Shown: positions 34,916 to 42,709 of the stretch, piece after piece
Position numbering within the stretch: the stretch's first letter is position 1
Layout of the letters: each line of letters starts with the position of its first letter
From: Prevotella sp.
Lineage (GTDB): Bacteria > Bacteroidota > Bacteroidia > Bacteroidales > Bacteroidaceae
Direction: 5' to 3'
Length of the DNA stretch: 64,000 bases
Assembly (NCBI GenBank): GCA_017459445.1
Contig: JAFUDJ010000009.1
Span: 36,058-100,057 of the forward strand
Notes under the pieces: model-generated
The model's input: the letters and a program-made list of their open reading frames with translations, nothing else
Database searches by the model: none
What the model was told of the DNA's origin: nothing
Translations under genes and position numbers: made by a program

Positions 34916-36259
34916 ATGATGGACTGGAAACAACTCATATCAAACAAGCGGCTCGGACAGGAACATCGCCACACAGAGCGCCACGACGACCGCACGGAAT
35001 TCAAGCGCGACTACGACCGTTTAGTCTTCTCGGCGCCCTTCCGCCGCCTGCAGAACAAGACGCAGGTTTTCCCGCTGCCGGGCAGCATCTTCGTCCATAA
35101 CCGGCTGACCCACTCCTTAGAGGTGGCCAGTGTCGGCATGTCGTTAGGCAACGACGTGTCGCAACGCATCATGGCCGAGCGGCATCCCGAGCTACGGGGG
35201 ACGCAGTTTGAGCAGATAGGTCAGATAGTCAGCACGGCCTGTCTGGCCCATGACCTTGGCAATCCGCCGTTCGGTCACTCCGGCGAGAAAGCCATCCAGA
35301 CCTTTTTCACCGAGGGGGCAGGCAAGCAGTTACAGCCGCTTGTGTCGCCGGAGTTCTGGAACGACATCACCCACTTCGAGGGCAACGCCAATGCCTTCCG
35401 CCTCCTGACCCATCAGTTTCGCGGGCGCCGTCCCGGCGGCTTCGTCATGACCTACTCCACCATTGCCAGTATCGTCAAGTATCCCTACGCCTCGTCGGCG
35501 GCAGGCAAGAAGGGCAAGTTCGGTTTCTTCCGCAGCGAGCAGGCCACCTACCAGCGCCTTGCCGACGAGATGGGCATCATCCGGCTGTCCGCCGACGGCG
35601 AGCCGCTGCGCTATGCCCGCCACCCGTTAGTCTATCTGGTGGAGGCTGCCGACGATATTTGCTATGAAATCATGGATTTGGAGGATGCCCACAAGCTGAA
35701 AATCATCTCCTTCGACGAGACCTCGCGCCTCATGCTCGACTTCTTCGACGAAGAGACGCAGCAGCGCATCCTGCAACGCATCGAGGACGAGCAGCTGACC
35801 GACGAGAACGAGCGCATCGTCTATCTCCGGGCCTGCGTCATCGGGAAGCTGGAAAATGCCTGTGTCAATGCCTTTGTCGAGCACGAGGACGCCATCCTCA
35901 GCGGCACACTCGACAAAGGACTCATCAACCATATCAGTCCGCGCCAGCGCGATGCCTACCGCCGTTGTGCCGACTTGTCGGTGGCCCGCATCTACAAAAG
36001 CAGGCCCGTATTGGACGTCGAGCTGTCAGGTTATAAAATCATGGCGACGCTCATGGAACAGATGGTAGAGGCCGTCATGCACCCGGAGCGCTACTATTCC
36101 CAGCAGCTCATCGGTCGCGTATCCAGCCAGTACGACATCAATGCCGCCGACCTGGAGACGCGCCTCATGGCCGTCATCGACTATATCAGCGGCATGACCG
36201 ACGTCTATGCCCTTGATGTCTATCAGAAAATCAACGGTATCTCACTGCCCATCATCTAA
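34916..36259 (+). CDS. dgt: Deoxyguanosinetriphosphate triphosphohydrolase-like protein
   Basis: A 447-residue cytoplasmic HD-domain enzyme that splits dNTPs into nucleoside and triphosphate. The start is MMDWKQLISNKRLGQE. Substrate-site FRRLQNKTQVFPL (about 44-56) and RLTHSLEVA (about 63-71) precede the metal-binding HD motif CLAHDLGNPPFGHSGE (about 110-125). ATG 34916 is chosen because the family begins there; the frame is open upstream through a T-rich promoter region. Convergent with the ABC transporter, stop codons 3 bp apart. Confidence 0.92.
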   Translation: MMDWKQLISNKRLGQEHRHTERHDDRTEFKRDYDRLVFSAPFRRLQNKTQVFPLPGSIFVHNRLTHSLEVASVGMSLGNDVSQRIMAERHPELRGTQFEQIGQIVSTACLAHDLGNPPFGHSGEKAIQTFFTEGAGKQLQPLVSPEFWNDITHFEGNANAFRLLTHQFRGRRPGGFVMTYSTIASIVKYPYASSAAGKKGKFGFFRSEQATYQRLADEMGIIRLSADGEPLRYARHPLVYLVEAADDICYEIMDLEDAHKLKIISFDETSRLMLDFFDEETQQRILQRIEDEQLTDENERIVYLRACVIGKLENACVNAFVEHEDAILSGTLDKGLINHISPRQRDAYRRCADLSVARIYKSRPVLDVELSGYKIMATLMEQMVEAVMHPERYYSQQLIGRVSSQYDINAADLETRLMAVIDYISGMTDVYALDVYQKINGISLPII

Positions 36260-36262
36260 GCC

Positions 36263-37921
36263 TCAGGCAACCCCCAAGCGTATCACGTTGTCGCAAAGAC
36301 CGCTGACAGCCGGACGATGCGTGATGAAAATCATCGTCTTGTCCTGGCAGGCGGCAAAAAGGCGGCTGAACAGCTCGTGCTCGGTAGCCTCGTCGAGCGA
36401 CGAGCTTATCTCGTCGAGCAGCAGGATGCCGCCCGGACGCAGCAGCGCACGGGCTATGGCAATGCGCTGTGCCTGTCCCTCGCTGAGTCCGATGCCCCGT
36501 TCGCCCAACAGGGTGTCGATGCCATCGGGCAGGTCATGGACGAAATCGGCCATGGCGATATGCAGCACGCGGCGCAGCTCCTGCTCCGTAGCGTCGGGCC
36601 TTGCCAGCTGGAGGTTGTAGCGCACGGAGCCGCTCATCAGCGTATTCCCCTGCGGCACGAAGACGAAATTCGGGCGCGTCGCCTCGCTGACTGGCATCTC
36701 CTGTCCGTCACCATACAGCACCAAGTCACCGGCCGACGGCTTCACGAAAGCCAGCATCAGGCGGAAGAGCGTCGTCTTGCCGATGCCCGTCTCCCCCATG
36801 ATGGCCGTCTTGGTGCCGGGCTGGAAGTCATGGCTGAAAGCCGACAGCACCGGGCGCTCCGACGTGGCATAGCTGAAGCTGACGCCGTTGACCCTGAGTC
36901 CGGCCTGGCTGGCGGGACTGATGGTGCGGCGGGAGCGCCTGTCAGCTGCCGTTTCCGTCGTGTCCGGCGCCTCCTGCTTGTCGGTCGACAGCTCCTCCAG
37001 GCGGTCAATGCTCGCCGTGGCATAGAAGAACTGCGGCAGCATGTTGAGCAGTGAGAGTATCGGGTGCTGTATCTGGCCTACGAGCTGCAGGAAGGAAGTC
37101 ATCACACCGAACGTTATCACACCCGCGCGCAGCTGCAAACCGCCCCAGACGAAGGCCATCAGGTAGCCCATGCTGAACGTACAGCCCAGCAGCAGGCGGG
37201 TTACAATCGTAAAGCGGGCGCGCCGCAGGACGCGTGCTATCAGCGTGTCCTGCATGTCGCCAAGCCGTCCTATCACGAAGTGCTCGCTGCCCAGCGAGCG
37301 GAGCACGGCATTATGCTCCATGCCCTCCTGCACATGCATCTGGATGACACTCTCCTGCTGTCGTATCTCCAGCGTCATCGTACGCAGCCTATGGGCAAAC
37401 AGCTTTCCGAACACGACGACGACGGGCGTCACCAGCAGCAGCGACAAAGCCAGGCGGCTGTCCATGGAGTACAGCAAGACGAAGGCGCCGCCTAACTGGA
37501 AACTCGTGATGACGAACGACGGCAACAGGCTCGTCGTGACGTTCGCCACGGTATCAATATCCTTCGACAGGCGCGACGTCACGTCGCCCGAATGCAGCTG
37601 GTCCTCATACATCTGGCGGCGGAACAGGCAGCTGAACACCCGCAGGCGAATCGTGTTCGACTGCGACGTGTTGGCCAGCATCGACATATAGTAATGTGCC
37701 TGGCGCAGCAGAATGCCCAGCAAGACCACCCCGACCAGCATGCCGACCATCTCCACGATGTCGTCGTTAGTACCCGTACGGATGGTGACGTCAATGAACT
37801 GCTTGCTGAGCCATACCATCAGCAGGCCCAGCGATACCTGCGAGATGCCGAGCACGATGCGGACCACCGTGTTCACCCTGATGCCCCGCATGTTACGCCA
37901 TATCCACAGAATGTACTTCAT
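36263..37921 (-). CDS. ABC transporter, fused permease and ATPase
   Basis: A 552-residue half-transporter. Residues 1-300 hold about five to six transmembrane helices of the type I exporter fold. The ATPase domain (about 340-552) has Walker A GETGIGKT (376-383), Q-loop VPQGN, signature LSEGQ (479-483), Walker B ILLLDE (499-504) and the H-loop in IFITHR. There is no N-terminal C39 peptidase domain. It is the distal gene of a six-gene operon with a PqqD-like protein, an S26 peptidase and an HprK-like kinase. That context resembles exporters of modified peptides; a lipid or peptide substrate is an inference. Confidence 0.9.
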   Translation of the reverse strand: MKYILWIWRNMRGIRVNTVVRIVLGISQVSLGLLMVWLSKQFIDVTIRTGTNDDIVEMVGMLVGVVLLGILLRQAHYYMSMLANTSQSNTIRLRVFSCLFRRQMYEDQLHSGDVTSRLSKDIDTVANVTTSLLPSFVITSFQLGGAFVLLYSMDSRLALSLLLVTPVVVVFGKLFAHRLRTMTLEIRQQESVIQMHVQEGMEHNAVLRSLGSEHFVIGRLGDMQDTLIARVLRRARFTIVTRLLLGCTFSMGYLMAFVWGGLQLRAGVITFGVMTSFLQLVGQIQHPILSLLNMLPQFFYATASIDRLEELSTDKQEAPDTTETAADRRSRRTISPASQAGLRVNGVSFSYATSERPVLSAFSHDFQPGTKTAIMGETGIGKTTLFRLMLAFVKPSAGDLVLYGDGQEMPVSEATRPNFVFVPQGNTLMSGSVRYNLQLARPDATEQELRRVLHIAMADFVHDLPDGIDTLLGERGIGLSEGQAQRIAIARALLRPGGILLLDEISSSLDEATEHELFSRLFAACQDKTMIFITHRPAVSGLCDNVIRLGVA

Positions 37922-37950
37922 GGCAGTCTACAACGGTATGGGGAAAGCCA

Positions 37951-38220
37951 TTACTCCACGATGCCCAGCTCCTGCCACTGGCCCACCATCTTGGTCACAT
38001 CCTCACGGGCCTGGGCGGCTTCCACCTCGTATTCTGCGCAGAGCGCCTCCGTCAGTCCGTCAATATCAAAATCGCCCATTTCACCGGCTTTCCGCCAGAG
38101 CCATGCCGCTGTCTCGTTCAGACTTATCAGTTTTCCGAAGTCAATGGTTCCCAGGCCCTCGCCTACGATGACATGCTCGCCACAGACATCACGCAATACA
38201 AATCCTTCTTTCTGCTTCAT
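37951..38220 (-). CDS. PqqD-like peptide-binding protein (89 aa)
   Basis: A small cytoplasmic protein starting MKQKEGFVLRDVCGEHVIVG. It shows the PqqD/RRE layout: a three-stranded N-terminal sheet, the L-N-E-T-A-AWLW motif (ISLNETAAWLWRKAGEM, about 33-49) and a C-terminal helical segment with ALCAEYEVEAAQAREDV. PqqD and lasso-peptide B1 proteins bind the leader of a ribosomal precursor peptide and present it to modifying enzymes. No precursor is encoded within this operon. I chose ATG 38220; the longer open frame upstream is antisense to nothing known and overlaps the S26 gene. Confidence 0.85.
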   Translation of the reverse strand: MKQKEGFVLRDVCGEHVIVGEGLGTIDFGKLISLNETAAWLWRKAGEMGDFDIDGLTEALCAEYEVEAAQAREDVTKMVGQWQELGIVE

Positions 38221-38255
38221 AGTCCAATTCCTTTTCTCTTTATTTTTCTCCTTGT

Positions 38256-38714
38256 TTAATATTTCAGTTTCACCTTCAGCCAAGTCCGGCGGTAGACGCC
38301 CAGTATCCAGCGCCTCACGGGCAGCAGTCGCCACCACAGGCGGCTGGCCTTCACCCGCCACGGTGCATAGAGCGGCAGGTGCTTTCCACGGCGCGTCACG
38401 ACGTTGACGGCCAGTGCGGCGACCTCGTCTAAGCGGCAATGCTCCACGCCGGCTATGTTGCCGTCGCCCATCAGTGTCACCTGTTCGCCCTCGATACGGA
38501 TGATGCGGTGCACCACATAGCGGCACCCTTCCACCCATGCCAGCACCACGTCGCCGACCTTGGGGTGGCCGGGTTTCACCAAGTCGACGCTCTCCACGCC
38601 GCCGATGATGAACGGCAGCATGCTATAGCCCTTCACCGGAAACGTGACCCGCAGGCCCTCGTTCACCAGCTGGACGGCATTGCCGATAATCTCGTTGTCA
38701 CTCAACTGCGTCAT
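38256..38714 (-). CDS. S24/S26-family peptidase, signal-peptidase-like
   Basis: A 152-residue protein with the catalytic serine motif GYSMLPF (Ser 31) and YVVHRIIRI, where His 69 occupies the place of the usual lysine. A Ser-His dyad is typical of the archaeal/eukaryotic-type (S26B) signal peptidases. DVVLAWVEG supports the fold. The positively charged C-terminus (KASRLWWRLLPVRRWIL) may associate with the membrane. Its start overlaps the stop of the HprK-like kinase by 4 bp. In this setting it may remove leader peptides (inference). Confidence 0.82.
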   Translation of the reverse strand: MTQLSDNEIIGNAVQLVNEGLRVTFPVKGYSMLPFIIGGVESVDLVKPGHPKVGDVVLAWVEGCRYVVHRIIRIEGEQVTLMGDGNIAGVEHCRLDEVAALAVNVVTRRGKHLPLYAPWRVKASRLWWRLLPVRRWILGVYRRTWLKVKLKY

Positions 38715-39571
38715 ACGGCCACGGCATTTTTACACGTCATGGCGGCGGCTTCGTCGGGCAGGCATTCCAGATGCCACACCGCCACATGGCCGGCCAGCAG
38801 GTTCTCCGTCTCGTGCAGGCCCTCGGCCACCACCTTGTCCCACCGCTTTCCGCTGATGGAGGGCACCAGTGCGGCGTACGCCTCCAGGGGGCGCAGCCTG
38901 CGAATGGCGTTATAGGGAGCCTGGCTCAGCTGCACGATGGCGCCCACCGGGTAGCACACATTGCGGTAGCAGGGGGTCTTGCCGCTCCATGGGGAGCCGA
39001 ACACATAGATGCCGTCGGACAGCTGCCGCACCACGGGGTTGTCGTCGTTCACCAGCTCCGTGCCTTCAATATGGCGCAGCCACAGGCTGGAATGCGTACT
39101 CTTGCCCGTGCCGCTCTTGCCGAGGAACATATAGCCCCGGCCCCGGTAGCTGACGACGGACGAATGGAAGAGTGCCGTCTGGTGCGTCGCCGTGGCCAGG
39201 GCAAACATGACCATCAGCGCATTGTTGATGCCGAAGAGCGGCTCATCCACCAGCACGGCCGTAGCCCTGCGGTACTGTTCGTCGGTCACCATGCGGGCAG
39301 CGCAGCGCCCCCACAGCTGGAACTCAAAATAGGGCAGTCCGTCGGCCTTGCCGGCCAGTATCTGCGAGCCGTCGTCGTCTTGGTTCATCTCCACCGTGAC
39401 ATGCTCCGTCCGGGGGAATTCCGACGCCGGCACGACGTTCAGTTCAAACAGCACGTCAGCGCTCTCAGGAACAGAAAATGGAGCATATTGCCCCATTTCA
39501 CCGACAATAGCCATGTCGTCGGGCATGGCTACGGAGAACGTGTGCTCTGCAACTTTGTAATAGTATTTCAT
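38711..39571 (-). CDS. HprK-related serine kinase-like protein
   Basis: A 286-residue P-loop protein of the HPr kinase/PEP-carboxykinase type. The P-loop is GKSGTGKS (151-158). A second motif VNDDNP (174-179) matches the Walker B-like loop, and GSPWSGKTP (192-200) matches the PEPCK-type loop. Proteins of this kind occur with PqqD-like proteins in lasso-peptide and related gene clusters, where some phosphorylate the precursor peptide. It starts one base after the stop codon of glsB and overlaps the S26 gene by 4 bp, so translation is probably coupled across the operon. Confidence 0.85.
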   Translation of the reverse strand: MKYYYKVAEHTFSVAMPDDMAIVGEMGQYAPFSVPESADVLFELNVVPASEFPRTEHVTVEMNQDDDGSQILAGKADGLPYFEFQLWGRCAARMVTDEQYRRATAVLVDEPLFGINNALMVMFALATATHQTALFHSSVVSYRGRGYMFLGKSGTGKSTHSSLWLRHIEGTELVNDDNPVVRQLSDGIYVFGSPWSGKTPCYRNVCYPVGAIVQLSQAPYNAIRRLRPLEAYAALVPSISGKRWDKVVAEGLHETENLLAGHVAVWHLECLPDEAAAMTCKNAVAV

Positions 39572-39572
39572 C

Positions 39573-40565
39573 TTACTTCTTGTAACGATAGATAAGCTTG
39601 TTGGCGCCGGAGGTTATCTCCAGCTCGTCGCGGTGCTCCTTGATAAAGGAGTCGATGTGGCGCTTGCGCTTCTCCTCCAGTATCTCGTCCACGGCAATGA
39701 GGATGCCCGTCTCCTCCACGTCGCCGAATCCGTAGTTGATGGCCGTGCCGAAGAGCTTCATTGTCGGCGACAGTCCCATGTAGGCATTGACCAGCGGCGG
39801 GATGTTGTAGCCCAGCTTGCGTATCTCGCCGTTCAGAATCTTGTAGTCTTCCCGGAAGTCGCAGCCGCAGAACAGCCGTGCCAGTTCCCCGGGGTCTGTT
39901 TCCAATTCCAGCGGTTTCATCGGGATAATCAGGTTCTCCTTGTCGTCGAAATGCTTCTTCAGGAAGTAGAGTATCATGTCGCGCCCCTTGCGGATGTAGG
40001 AGGGGTACATGGTCATCTTGCCGAAGTAGTACCTCACGTTCGGGCGGATGACGGTCAGCGCCCCCAGCCCGTCCCACAGGTTGTCGAGGGCAAACAGGCT
40101 CTTGGCGCCCATCTTCGACGACTGGTAGGGCAGCGCCACGAAGCTGCGTCCCAGCTCGACGGTCCACGGCGCATAGTCCTTCAGGAACTTTTCCGAGAAG
40201 TGGAACATGTGGCTGGTGGCCAGGATGGGCTGTCCCTTCGCGTCGTATTCCCAGTCGGTACCCAGCAGATAGCGGTAGCCTCCGATGATTTCCTGCTCCT
40301 CGGGATTCCATACGATGAGCTGCTTGTAGCAGTTCTCGCAGGTGTCGAACTCGTCAATGTCCACATCCTTGCCCGTGCCTCCGCCGGCCTCTCTGAACGC
40401 TATCTCGCGCAGACGGCCTATCTCGCGCATAACGTTAGGGGCGTTATGTGCCGTGACGATGTAGATTTTGTTGTTGCTCTTATTGGTCATCCGGAGCTGT
40501 TTCTCGGGGGTCAGTTCACTGACGAGCAACGCTTTGCTGACGGGTTCTATTATCTGCTGTTCCAT
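39573..40565 (-). CDS. glsB: Glycine-lipid N-acyltransferase (GlsB-like, GNAT fold)
   Basis: A 330-residue cytoplasmic or membrane-associated enzyme related to ornithine-lipid OlsB and to Bacteroides GlsB (BT_3459), which attaches a 3-hydroxy fatty acid to glycine. Visible family segments are IGRLREIAFREAGGGTGKDVD (about 49-69; shown in two parts in the protein), GGYRYLLGTDW, and ELGRSFVALPYQSSKMG. It sits 54 bp downstream of glsA, the same pairing as in Bacteroides. Products are N-acyl-glycine lipids important for envelope stress resistance. The symbol is by homology and context. Confidence 0.82.
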   Translation of the reverse strand: MEQQIIEPVSKALLVSELTPEKQLRMTNKSNNKIYIVTAHNAPNVMREIGRLREIAFREAGGGTGKDVDIDEFDTCENCYKQLIVWNPEEQEIIGGYRYLLGTDWEYDAKGQPILATSHMFHFSEKFLKDYAPWTVELGRSFVALPYQSSKMGAKSLFALDNLWDGLGALTVIRPNVRYYFGKMTMYPSYIRKGRDMILYFLKKHFDDKENLIIPMKPLELETDPGELARLFCGCDFREDYKILNGEIRKLGYNIPPLVNAYMGLSPTMKLFGTAINYGFGDVEETGILIAVDEILEEKRKRHIDSFIKEHRDELEITSGANKLIYRYKK

Positions 40566-40619
40566 GGTCGCTGTATTGAGTCTTTTGTTGGGAATTCACG
40601 GTTTGCTGCATGGCTGTCA

Positions 40620-41444
40620 TTACAGGGCGTAGACACTGTCCTCGACGAACTGCGCCCACTCCTTCGGGCTCCTGCTCTTGTCGAAGGTCTGCCAGGGAAT
40701 CGGCTTTCCAATGGTGACATGGAAGGTCTGCCCCACGTTCTTGTACATCTCGTCGACCAGGAAGAGCATGGCCAGGTTGAACGGCAGGCAGCGGTCGCTG
40801 AAGTTGGCCAGCCGGTAGAAGAAGTTGGAGTTCTGGCCGCCGAAGTGGATGGGGATGACGTCGCGCTGGTACTCCACGCTCTTCGATATGAAGGTCTTCG
40901 ACCAGGGGATGTCCCTCACCTCGCCGTTGCGGCGTCGCGAGCAGATGCCCGCCGGGAACATCAGCATGTTGTTGTCGCTCTCGAAGCCGGCCTTCACCAT
41001 GGCCGGGAAGTTGCGGCTCTGGTGGCCCGTTTTGTTGATGGGGATGCACAGCGGCGCCAGACCGGGCAGGTACATCAGCAGGTCGTTGACCAAATAGCGG
41101 AAGCGGGAGTCGAAGTGGTTGCCTATGACGACGCCCAGCGCCACGCCGTCGATGCCGCCCAGCGGGTGGTTCGACACGATGGTGTACAGCCGTCCGTCGT
41201 CCTTGTCGGGCAGGTTCTCGCGCCCCTCCACCTCCAGTGTTATCTGCAGGTAGTTCAGCGTGGCCTCCAGCCAGGGCACGCCGGTCTTGTCCTTCGCGCT
41301 CCACAGGAAGTCGTTCACCTGCTCCTGGTGTGCAATGCGCTTGAGCCATGACACCAGCGGGCGCGGCACCCATTTGGCCTTCGCGCCCATCTTGTTCTTC
41401 AGTATCTTGTCGATGTCTATCGTCCTCTCCGTGACCTGTTCCAT
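40620..41444 (-). CDS. glsA: Glycine-lipid O-acyltransferase (GlsA-like, PlsC fold)
   Basis: A 274-residue acyltransferase related to PlsC/OlsA and to Bacteroides GlsA (BT_3458), which adds the second acyl chain to N-acyl-glycine. The catalytic motif is VSNHPLGGIDG (about 89-99), and the acceptor-site motif MFPAGICSRR lies about 75 residues later. ATG 41444 is preceded by an AGGAGAG Shine-Dalgarno-like stretch; the frame is open to 41534 but crosses the promoter. It is the first gene of the six-gene minus-strand operon ending with the ABC transporter. Confidence 0.82.
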   Translation of the reverse strand: MEQVTERTIDIDKILKNKMGAKAKWVPRPLVSWLKRIAHQEQVNDFLWSAKDKTGVPWLEATLNYLQITLEVEGRENLPDKDDGRLYTIVSNHPLGGIDGVALGVVIGNHFDSRFRYLVNDLLMYLPGLAPLCIPINKTGHQSRNFPAMVKAGFESDNNMLMFPAGICSRRRNGEVRDIPWSKTFISKSVEYQRDVIPIHFGGQNSNFFYRLANFSDRCLPFNLAMLFLVDEMYKNVGQTFHVTIGKPIPWQTFDKSRSPKEWAQFVEDSVYAL

Positions 41445-41468
41445 CTCTCTCCTTTTGCTAACAGCTTG

Positions 41469-41476
41469 CAAATATA
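41469..41476 (-). promoter_or_regulatory. Promoter -7 box of the gls operon
   Basis: TATATTTG on the minus strand, 24 nt before the glsA ATG. No well-spaced TTTG at -33. Confidence 0.55.
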
Positions 41477-41562
41477 CGGAAAAAACTTCAAAACGGCTAC
41501 ACTTTTTAGGAAATTTTGTATTATTCACTGACATTTTCCACCCCTTTCACCTTCCTTTCCTA

Positions 41563-41996
41563 TCATTTTGCTGTATGCTCCCTGTCATTTTGCCGCATGT
41601 CCCCTGTCATTTTGCTGCGTGTCCTCAGCCATTTTGCTGCATGCTTTCTGTCACATCTCCGGCAGTTTAATGTCACTTCGTTTTCAGTTTCTCCGCTAAA
41701 CGTGGTAAGTTTCTCCGCTAAATCCATTTCATTTCTCCGCTAAACCAACTTCGTTTACCGGAGAAACAGAATCGGTTTAGCGGAGAAATAAGATTAGTTT
41801 AGCGGAGAAACTAAAAACTGCCCTCCATAAAAGCGGCAAGAGAGTGACCATAAAGCGGATTCCATCCGGCACAAACATCGCCGCTGTCCGGCGTAAATGC
41901 TACCGCCATTCAGCTCAAACGCCGTCGTCATCCGGCGTAAATTCTGCCGCCATTCGGCATGAACATCACCGCCATTCGGCACGAACGCCGCCGCCG
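41563..41996. repeat. Composite 22-bp-phased repeat array B
   Basis: Four units of 22 bp (41563-41650) start TCATTTTGC or similar, and a degenerate fifth follows. The central block of six 22-bp units (41688-41819) has three copies of TTTCTCCGCTAAA followed by three inverted copies TTTASCGGAGAAA. Six further 22-bp units (41865-41996) start TYCGGC. The ATGTCACTTC boundary (41670-41679) also occurs, inverted, beside the central block of array A. The array fills the space between the divergent gls operon and mraZ. Confidence 0.88.
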
Positions 41997-42050
41997 TCCG
42001 ATGCGCTTTCCCCTGCAAAACCGCATCACGGCAGCAGGCATCCTCAAGAA

Positions 42051-42165
42051 AATTCGCCCCACTTTGTCGCATTTTTACAATCCACTGAAAATCAACGTTA
42101 TACAATAATTTCTTGAAGAATTAATATTGATTAACGAAAAAAAGTGGAGAATTGTGGGGCGAATT
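42051..42165. repeat. 12-bp inverted repeat upstream of mraZ
   Basis: AATTCGCCCCAC (42051-42062) and GTGGGGCGAATT (42154-42165) are perfect reverse complements 91 bp apart. The second overlaps the candidate MraZ boxes. Confidence 0.7.
42145..42159 (+). promoter_or_regulatory. Candidate MraZ operator
   Basis: TGGAG (42145-42149), 5-bp gap, TGGGG (42155-42159): the TGGGN-N5-TGGGN arrangement bound by MraZ in other bacteria, with one changed base. It lies just upstream of the mraZ -7 box, where bound MraZ would block transcription. Confidence 0.5.
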
Positions 42166-42179
42166 AAAAAGAAATTGAT

Positions 42180-42187
42180 TACCTTTG
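42180..42187 (+). promoter_or_regulatory. Promoter -7 box of the dcw cluster
   Basis: TACCTTTG, 37 nt before the mraZ ATG. The -33 region overlaps the candidate MraZ boxes and has no perfect TTTG. Confidence 0.65.
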
Positions 42188-42224
42188 CAGCGAAGTACAC
42201 ATATTATATATAATAGGTAAAAGC

Positions 42225-42692
42225 ATGCGCTTTTTAGGGAACATAGAAGCCAAGGTCGACGCAAAGGGTCGCGCCTTCCTGCCCGCCACCTTCCGCAAGG
42301 TGCTGCAAGCGGGCGGCGAGGAGCGTCTGGTGCTGCGCAAGGACGTGTTCCAGTCATGCCTTGTACTTTACCCGGAAAGCATCTGGAACGAGCAGATGGA
42401 CCTGATGCGCCAGCGGCTGAACCGCTGGAACAGGCAACAGCAGCAGGTGTACCGCCAGTTTGTATCGGAGGTGGAACTGCTGACGCTCGACGGCAACGGG
42501 CGCTTTCTGATTCCCAAGCGCTACCAGCGCATGGCCACCATTGAGCAGGACATCAAATTCGTCGGCATGGGCGACACCATCGAGATATGGAGCGTTAGCA
42601 AGGCCGAGGAGAACCAGATGAAGCCCGAGGAATTCGGCGCGGCGCTGGAAGCACTGATGGCCGGCAGCAATGAACAGGCGGCAACCGACTAA
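42225..42692 (+). CDS. mraZ: Division/cell-wall cluster regulator MraZ
   Basis: A 155-residue DNA-binding protein with two AbrB-like swapped-hairpin repeats. The DxKGR motifs are VDAKGRAFLPATFR (about 11-24) and LDGNGRFLIPKRY (about 88-100). MraZ binds repeats upstream of its own gene and represses the dcw cluster in Escherichia coli. It is the first gene of the division cluster here, followed by rsmH after 17 bp. Confidence 0.95.
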   Translation: MRFLGNIEAKVDAKGRAFLPATFRKVLQAGGEERLVLRKDVFQSCLVLYPESIWNEQMDLMRQRLNRWNRQQQQVYRQFVSEVELLTLDGNGRFLIPKRYQRMATIEQDIKFVGMGDTIEIWSVSKAEENQMKPEEFGAALEALMAGSNEQAATD

Positions 42693-42709
42693 TCCCAACG
42701 GTGACGATA

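Noticed and set aside
39633-41351. Plus-strand 572-residue frame opposite glsB and glsA
   Set aside because: Antisense of two well-supported genes with family motifs on the other strand; composition is typical of shadow frames.
41688-41819. CRISPR array
   Set aside because: The conserved boxes are 13 bp with 9-bp spacers, orientation flips halfway, there is no leader-like uniformity and no cas gene in the window.
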